A DNA stretch of 17,761 nucleotides, taken from contig JBBSGI010000061.1 of assembly GCA_038254365.1 (NCBI GenBank), positions 1 to 17,761 of the forward strand, in the 5' to 3' direction. Shown piece by piece: positions 14,829 through 17,761 of this stretch. How positions within the stretch are numbered: position 1 is the first letter of the stretch; every line of letters begins with the position of its first letter. This DNA comes from JAWWPG01 sp038254365. Its GTDB lineage: Bacteria; Actinomycetota; Actinomycetes; Propionibacteriales; Nocardioidaceae. Position numbers and translations under genes: made by a program. The notes under the pieces were generated by a model. It was not told the DNA's origin. It made no database searches and saw only the letters and a list, made by a program, of their open reading frames with translations.

Positions 14829-16138
14829 GGCCGGGAGTCCTGGTCGTCGCCAAGGCACCGGTCGAAGGGCAGGCGAAGACCCGGCTGGGCCAGGGCGTCG
14901 GTCAACGCGTCGCCGCCGACCTCGCCAGTGCCGCCTTCCTCGACACGCTTGCCGCCTGCGAGGAGGCCTTTCCCCGCGGTCGGAGGGTCGTGGCGATCAC
15001 CGGTGATCTCACGCGAGCCGAACGCAGCGTGGAGCTGGCTCGTCGCCTTGCCGAGTGGGACGTTTTTCGTCAGCGAGGCAAGGACCTTGGTCACCGGCTG
15101 GCGAACGCCCATGAAGATGCGGCACGGGTCTTGCGGGCGCCCGTGGTTCAGGTCGGTATGGATACGCCTCAGGTCACAGCACGCCATCTCGCGGCCGTTG
15201 TCCAACGCCTCGGCGCCACGGAATGCGATGCCGTGCTCGGTCCGGCGTCTGACGGCGGATGGTGGTGCCTGGCGCTCAACCACCCTCGGTGGGGGCGAGG
15301 TCTCGGGGCCGTACCGATGTCGACATCTCAGACTGGGGTGGCAACTCGGGCGATGCTCACGGGGGCAGGGGCCCGAGTCGGGTGTGCGGAGCAGCTCAAC
15401 GATGTCGACACCGCTGATGACGCAGCAGAGGTGGCGATGCTGGCGCCCGACTCACGGTTCGCCGCCGCCTGGCGACGGGTCGACGATGACCTGCATTCGC
15501 CTGCCGACCTGTTTGACGAGGCGTTGGCCGGAGCGCCTTGCCTCGTGCACGGGATGCCGAGCGGTCCCGTCGAGCTGCCGGTGGACGTGTGGCGGGGAGA
15601 CTGCGACGCGAGTGACCGGGTGCTGGTCGGCGAATGCTCCGGTCCGACTCTGGACGTCGGATGCGGCCCGGGACGGCTCACGCAGGGTCTCACCGAACGC
15701 GGTGCCGTTGCCCTGGGCATCGACGTGGCTCCCGGCGCAGTCAGGCAGACCCGAGCCCGGGGAGCCGAGGCGATCTGTCGTGATGTCTTCGACCCGGTGC
15801 CGGGGGAGGGTCGCTGGGAGTCGGTGCTGCTTGCCGACGGCAACATCGGTATCGGGGGTGACCCGGTGCGGCTGCTTCGCCGCGTTGCTTCGCTGTTGTC
15901 ACCGGTGGGTCGCGCCCTCGTCGAGGTGGCCCCACCCGGAAGGGGCGTCGTTACCCACCGGCTCCATCTCCAGATCGGTGACCGTCGGTCGTCATCGTTC
16001 GCCTGGGCCGTCGTGGGCGCGGAAGCTCTGGAGGTCCTTGCCCGGCAGGCGTCCCTGCGCACCCTCTGGCTGGTGAACGAACGTGGCCGGTGGTTCGCCC
16101 AGCTGTCCCGGACCGGGAACCACAGGAGGACAGGATGA
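14825..16138 (+). CDS. Fusion of DUF2064 (TIGR04282-type) nucleotidyltransferase-like domain and class I SAM methyltransferase
   Basis: A 437-residue two-domain protein. Residues 1 to about 215 form a DUF2064 domain, a GT-A/CofC-like fold described from arsenosugar clusters as a putative glycosyltransferase. Motifs are VVAKAPVEGQAKTRLG (7-22), GMDTPQ (111-116, often G-T-D-S-P) and GPASDGGWW (139-147). Residues from about 228 to 437 form a Rossmann-type methyltransferase with motif I LDVGCGPGR (276-284), acidic motif II GIDVAP (298-303) and LLADGNIGIGGDP (335-347). In many actinobacteria I would expect two adjacent genes; here the linker DDDLHSPADLFDEAL is in frame, with no stop or internal start. 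GTG 14825 overlaps the GT2 stop. Likely steps are activation or transfer of a sugar and methylation of the product; both substrates are unknown. Confidence 0.88.
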   Translation: MRPGVLVVAKAPVEGQAKTRLGQGVGQRVAADLASAAFLDTLAACEEAFPRGRRVVAITGDLTRAERSVELARRLAEWDVFRQRGKDLGHRLANAHEDAARVLRAPVVQVGMDTPQVTARHLAAVVQRLGATECDAVLGPASDGGWWCLALNHPRWGRGLGAVPMSTSQTGVATRAMLTGAGARVGCAEQLNDVDTADDAAEVAMLAPDSRFAAAWRRVDDDLHSPADLFDEALAGAPCLVHGMPSGPVELPVDVWRGDCDASDRVLVGECSGPTLDVGCGPGRLTQGLTERGAVALGIDVAPGAVRQTRARGAEAICRDVFDPVPGEGRWESVLLADGNIGIGGDPVRLLRRVASLLSPVGRALVEVAPPGRGVVTHRLHLQIGDRRSSSFAWAVVGAEALEVLARQASLRTLWLVNERGRWFAQLSRTGNHRRTG

Positions 16139-16564
16139 AGTCGCCGGTACGGCTGGCCCCGCCCGAGGAGCACGCCTTCACCTCACGTCTGCGCAGCCCG
16201 GCGGTAGCGGCCCGAGTCGGGTTGTGGCTCGGGATCTGCTTCGGGATCGCCTTCCTCACCGGGCTATACAGCCACTTCTCACAAGACACGCCGGGCTGGC
16301 TGACGCTTCCGACCAGGCGGGTTCACCTGTATCGCCGGCTCCGGTGACGACGTCGACATCGTGGTCCGGTCCCTCCAGCAGGGCGGTGCCTACAGCGTGA
16401 TGGACATGCCGGCGAACTTCGTCCGGGACGACGACACCTTGCTCGCACTGAAGCTCGACGGTGAGGACCTGAGCGTCGACCACGGCTTCCCGTGCCGCAT
16501 CATCGCGCCGGCCTGGCCCGGCGTCCTGCGGACCAAGTGGGTCGCCTCGATCGAGGTGGCGTGA
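16135..16564 (+). pseudogene. Remnant of a membrane-anchored molybdopterin-dependent (sulfite-oxidase-like) oxidoreductase, internally deleted
   Basis: ATG 16135 has an ideal AGGAGG (16124-16129) and overlaps the previous stop. The first frame (to 16347) gives the expected N-terminus: FTSRLRSPAVAARVG, a membrane helix, and LYSHFSQDTPGWLTLPTR up to about LYR at 16335, then a few unrelated residues and TGA. The C-terminus of the same family appears in another frame, about 16337-16564: DIVVRSLQQGGAYS, then TLLALKLDGEDL, DHGFPCRIIAPAWPGV and TKWV, the closing motifs of the Mo-cofactor oxidoreductase. Nearly all of the enzyme, including further membrane helices and the molybdopterin-binding domain, is missing. 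The join also shifts the frame, so no intact protein is made. The genes on both sides keep normal overlaps. A real deletion is likely; an assembly collapse is the alternative. Confidence 0.82.
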
Positions 16565-16998
16565 TGCGGACCCAGCAGGGAGTGCGCGCAGGCTTGCTGA
16601 TCTCCGGGCTCGCTCTCGGGCTGTTCGGCGCCTGGTCGCTCGTGAGGCTCGGACTCTCCAACCTCTGGACCGTCCTTTGGCTGGCGGGTGGCGTGCTCGC
16701 GAACGACGGGCTGCTGGCGGGGTTGTCGCTGGCCGTCGTCGTGGTGGGGCTGCGGGTCCTGCCGGGATGGGTTCGCGCGCCTGGGGCGGTCGGCATCATC
16801 GTGCTCGGGTCGGTAACGGTCATGGCCATCCCCGGTCTCGGCAGGTTCGGCGCCCTCCGGGACAACCCGAGTCTGCTGGACCGTTCGTACGGCATGGGGT
16901 GGCTCGTGGTCGCTGGCATAGTGGCGGTTGGAGTCACTGCGGCGAGTGCCGTGGTCCGTGGCCGGGAGGCAGCGCAGGTGGACAGCGAGGATGGCTGA
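16564..16998 (+). CDS. Small four-helix membrane protein of the oxidoreductase/two-component cluster
   Basis: A 144-residue protein with about four hydrophobic segments (roughly 8-27, 36-63, 73-91 and 110-131) and a charged C-terminal tail. Before the last helix is the motif DNPSLLDRSYGMGW, which I recall in uncharacterised membrane proteins encoded next to molybdopterin oxidoreductases in actinobacteria. No enzyme motif is visible. ATG 16564 begins within the TGA of the remnant's last frame; GTG 16561 is possible. GAGG lies 7 nt before ATG. Its end overlaps the response regulator start by 8 bp. It may have been an accessory of the lost oxidoreductase; that it is still intact is notable. Function unknown. 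Confidence 0.75.
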   Translation: MRTQQGVRAGLLISGLALGLFGAWSLVRLGLSNLWTVLWLAGGVLANDGLLAGLSLAVVVVGLRVLPGWVRAPGAVGIIVLGSVTVMAIPGLGRFGALRDNPSLLDRSYGMGWLVVAGIVAVGVTAASAVVRGREAAQVDSEDG

Positions 16999-17671
16999 CG
17001 TCCTGGTCGTGGACGACGACGCCACCGTGCGCGAGGTCGTCGTCTCCTACCTGCGGGCGGCCGGACACCGGGTGCGTGAGGTCGGTGACGGTGAGGCAGC
17101 CCTCCTCGCGGTCGCCGACGTCAGACCGGACATCGTGGTGCTCGACCTGATGCTGCCGGGTATCGACGGGCTGGAGGTCTGCCGCCGCCTGCGCACGCAG
17201 GGATCCCTGCCGATCGTGATGCTGACCGCACTTGGTGAGGAGGCCGACCGGGTCGTTGGCCTCGAGCTCGGGGCGGACGACTACGTGACGAAGCCGTTCA
17301 GCCCGCGTGAGCTGGTACTTCGGGTGGACTCGGTGCTTCGACGCTCGGGTGAGCGACGCCCTACCGAGGACGTGGTCCTGAGTGACGGCGACCTCGTGCT
17401 CGACGCGTCGCAGCACCTGGTCCGGCGGGCCGGAGACCGGTTGGCGTTGACCTCGCGTGAGTTCGACCTGCTGCGCTTCTTCCTCGCCAACACCGGGGTG
17501 GCGTTCACCCGGGAGGAGCTCCTCGACAAGGTGTGGGGATGGTCCTTCGGTGACCAGTCGACAGTCACGGTGCACGTCCGCCGGCTGCGGGAGAAGGTCG
17601 AGAGCGACCCGACCCGGCCGACCCGGCTCGCCACCGTGTGGGGCGTCGGCTACCGGTGGGAGGCGTCATGA
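16991..17671 (+). CDS. OmpR/PhoB-family response regulator
   Basis: A 226-residue DNA-binding regulator. The receiver domain (1 to about 118) has acidic residues D8-D10, the phosphorylation site D52 in VVLDLMLPGIDG, T79 in VMLTA and K101 in YVTKPFSP. The C-terminal winged helix (about 130-226) has the recognition region TVTVHVRRLREKVE and ends with the usual VWGVGYRWE. The start ATG 16991 is at the family's standard position, 8 bp inside the end of the small membrane-protein gene; AGGTGG lies 9 nt upstream. It overlaps the following gene (ATGA). It is expected to be phosphorylated by the kinase encoded next and to control nearby genes, possibly through the palindrome at 14095-14112. The signal is unknown. 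Confidence 0.96.
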   Translation: MADVLVVDDDATVREVVVSYLRAAGHRVREVGDGEAALLAVADVRPDIVVLDLMLPGIDGLEVCRRLRTQGSLPIVMLTALGEEADRVVGLELGADDYVTKPFSPRELVLRVDSVLRRSGERRPTEDVVLSDGDLVLDASQHLVRRAGDRLALTSREFDLLRFFLANTGVAFTREELLDKVWGWSFGDQSTVTVHVRRLREKVESDPTRPTRLATVWGVGYRWEAS

Positions 17672-17761
17672 CCCATGACCAGTGGGCGATCGTCGAGCTG
17701 TCCGCCGGAGGGGCCGGACTGGTGGGGCTGGTCGGCCTGGTCGTTGCCTACTTCCTGCGCA
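17668..17761 (+). CDS. Start of a probable sensor histidine kinase (truncated by window edge)
   Basis: ATG 17668 overlaps the response regulator stop (ATGA) and opens a frame that runs to the window edge. The 31 visible residues comprise a short polar start (MTHDQWAIVE) and a Gly/Leu/Val-rich transmembrane helix. Position and overlap are those of the cognate sensor kinase of the OmpR-type regulator. The catalytic domains lie outside the window, so this identification is based on context. Confidence 0.75.
   Translation, partial: MTHDQWAIVELSAGGAGLVGLVGLVVAYFLR

Noticed and set aside
1..17761. CRISPR array, tRNA or rRNA genes, insertion sequences and attachment sites
   Set aside because: No regularly spaced repeats, cloverleaf-like sequences, transposase or integrase motifs, or paired terminal repeats were noticed on reading both strands.

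Overview
The window is high-GC DNA. It is tightly packed, with many GTG starts and stop/start overlaps, an ECF sigma factor of the actinobacterial SigE type, a full-length actinobacterial Lhr helicase and promoter-like TANNNT boxes directly in front of start codons. Together these point to an actinomycete (Actinomycetota), possibly near Nocardioidaceae; the genus is inference. No rRNA, tRNA, insertion sequence, prophage or CRISPR array was seen, and apart from the flanks it looks like chromosome.

Left part (1-7972). A possible gene tail (3-116, + strand) is followed by a structured hairpin carrying one perfect actinobacterial DnaA-box 9-mer. Then comes a minus-strand block, read right to left: an ECF sigma factor, a membrane-anchored beta-propeller protein, the large Lhr helicase, an SRPBCC-fold protein and a uridine-kinase-like P-loop kinase. 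The sigma factor and propeller gene form one likely operon (25-bp gap), and the SRPBCC/kinase pair another (4-bp gap).

Middle (7973-10775). A 242-bp divergent intergenic region holds a perfect 10-bp inverted repeat. It is followed by a plus-strand ABC-2 exporter: a NodI/DrrA-type ATPase and two NodJ-type permeases.

Right part (10843-17761). This is an accessory-looking cluster: an MTAP-family nucleoside phosphorylase, a dTDP-rhamnose-4-epimerase-like SDR protein with a zinc-ribbon insert, a convergent polytopic GT-C-like membrane protein, a soluble GT2 glycosyltransferase, a fusion of a DUF2064 (TIGR04282-type) nucleotidyltransferase-like domain with a SAM methyltransferase, the wreck of a molybdopterin-dependent oxidoreductase gene, a small membrane protein, an OmpR-type response regulator and the first codons of a probable histidine kinase. 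DUF2064/GT2 proteins of this kind are named for arsenosugar gene clusters. An MTAP homologue beside them suggests chemistry on a 5'-modified adenosine or an activated sugar, with the product kept at or exported through the membrane. No arsenic methyltransferase or radical-SAM gene is visible, so the product is unknown. In this genome the membrane oxidoreductase arm appears to have been destroyed by an internal deletion, while the genes on both sides remain intact.
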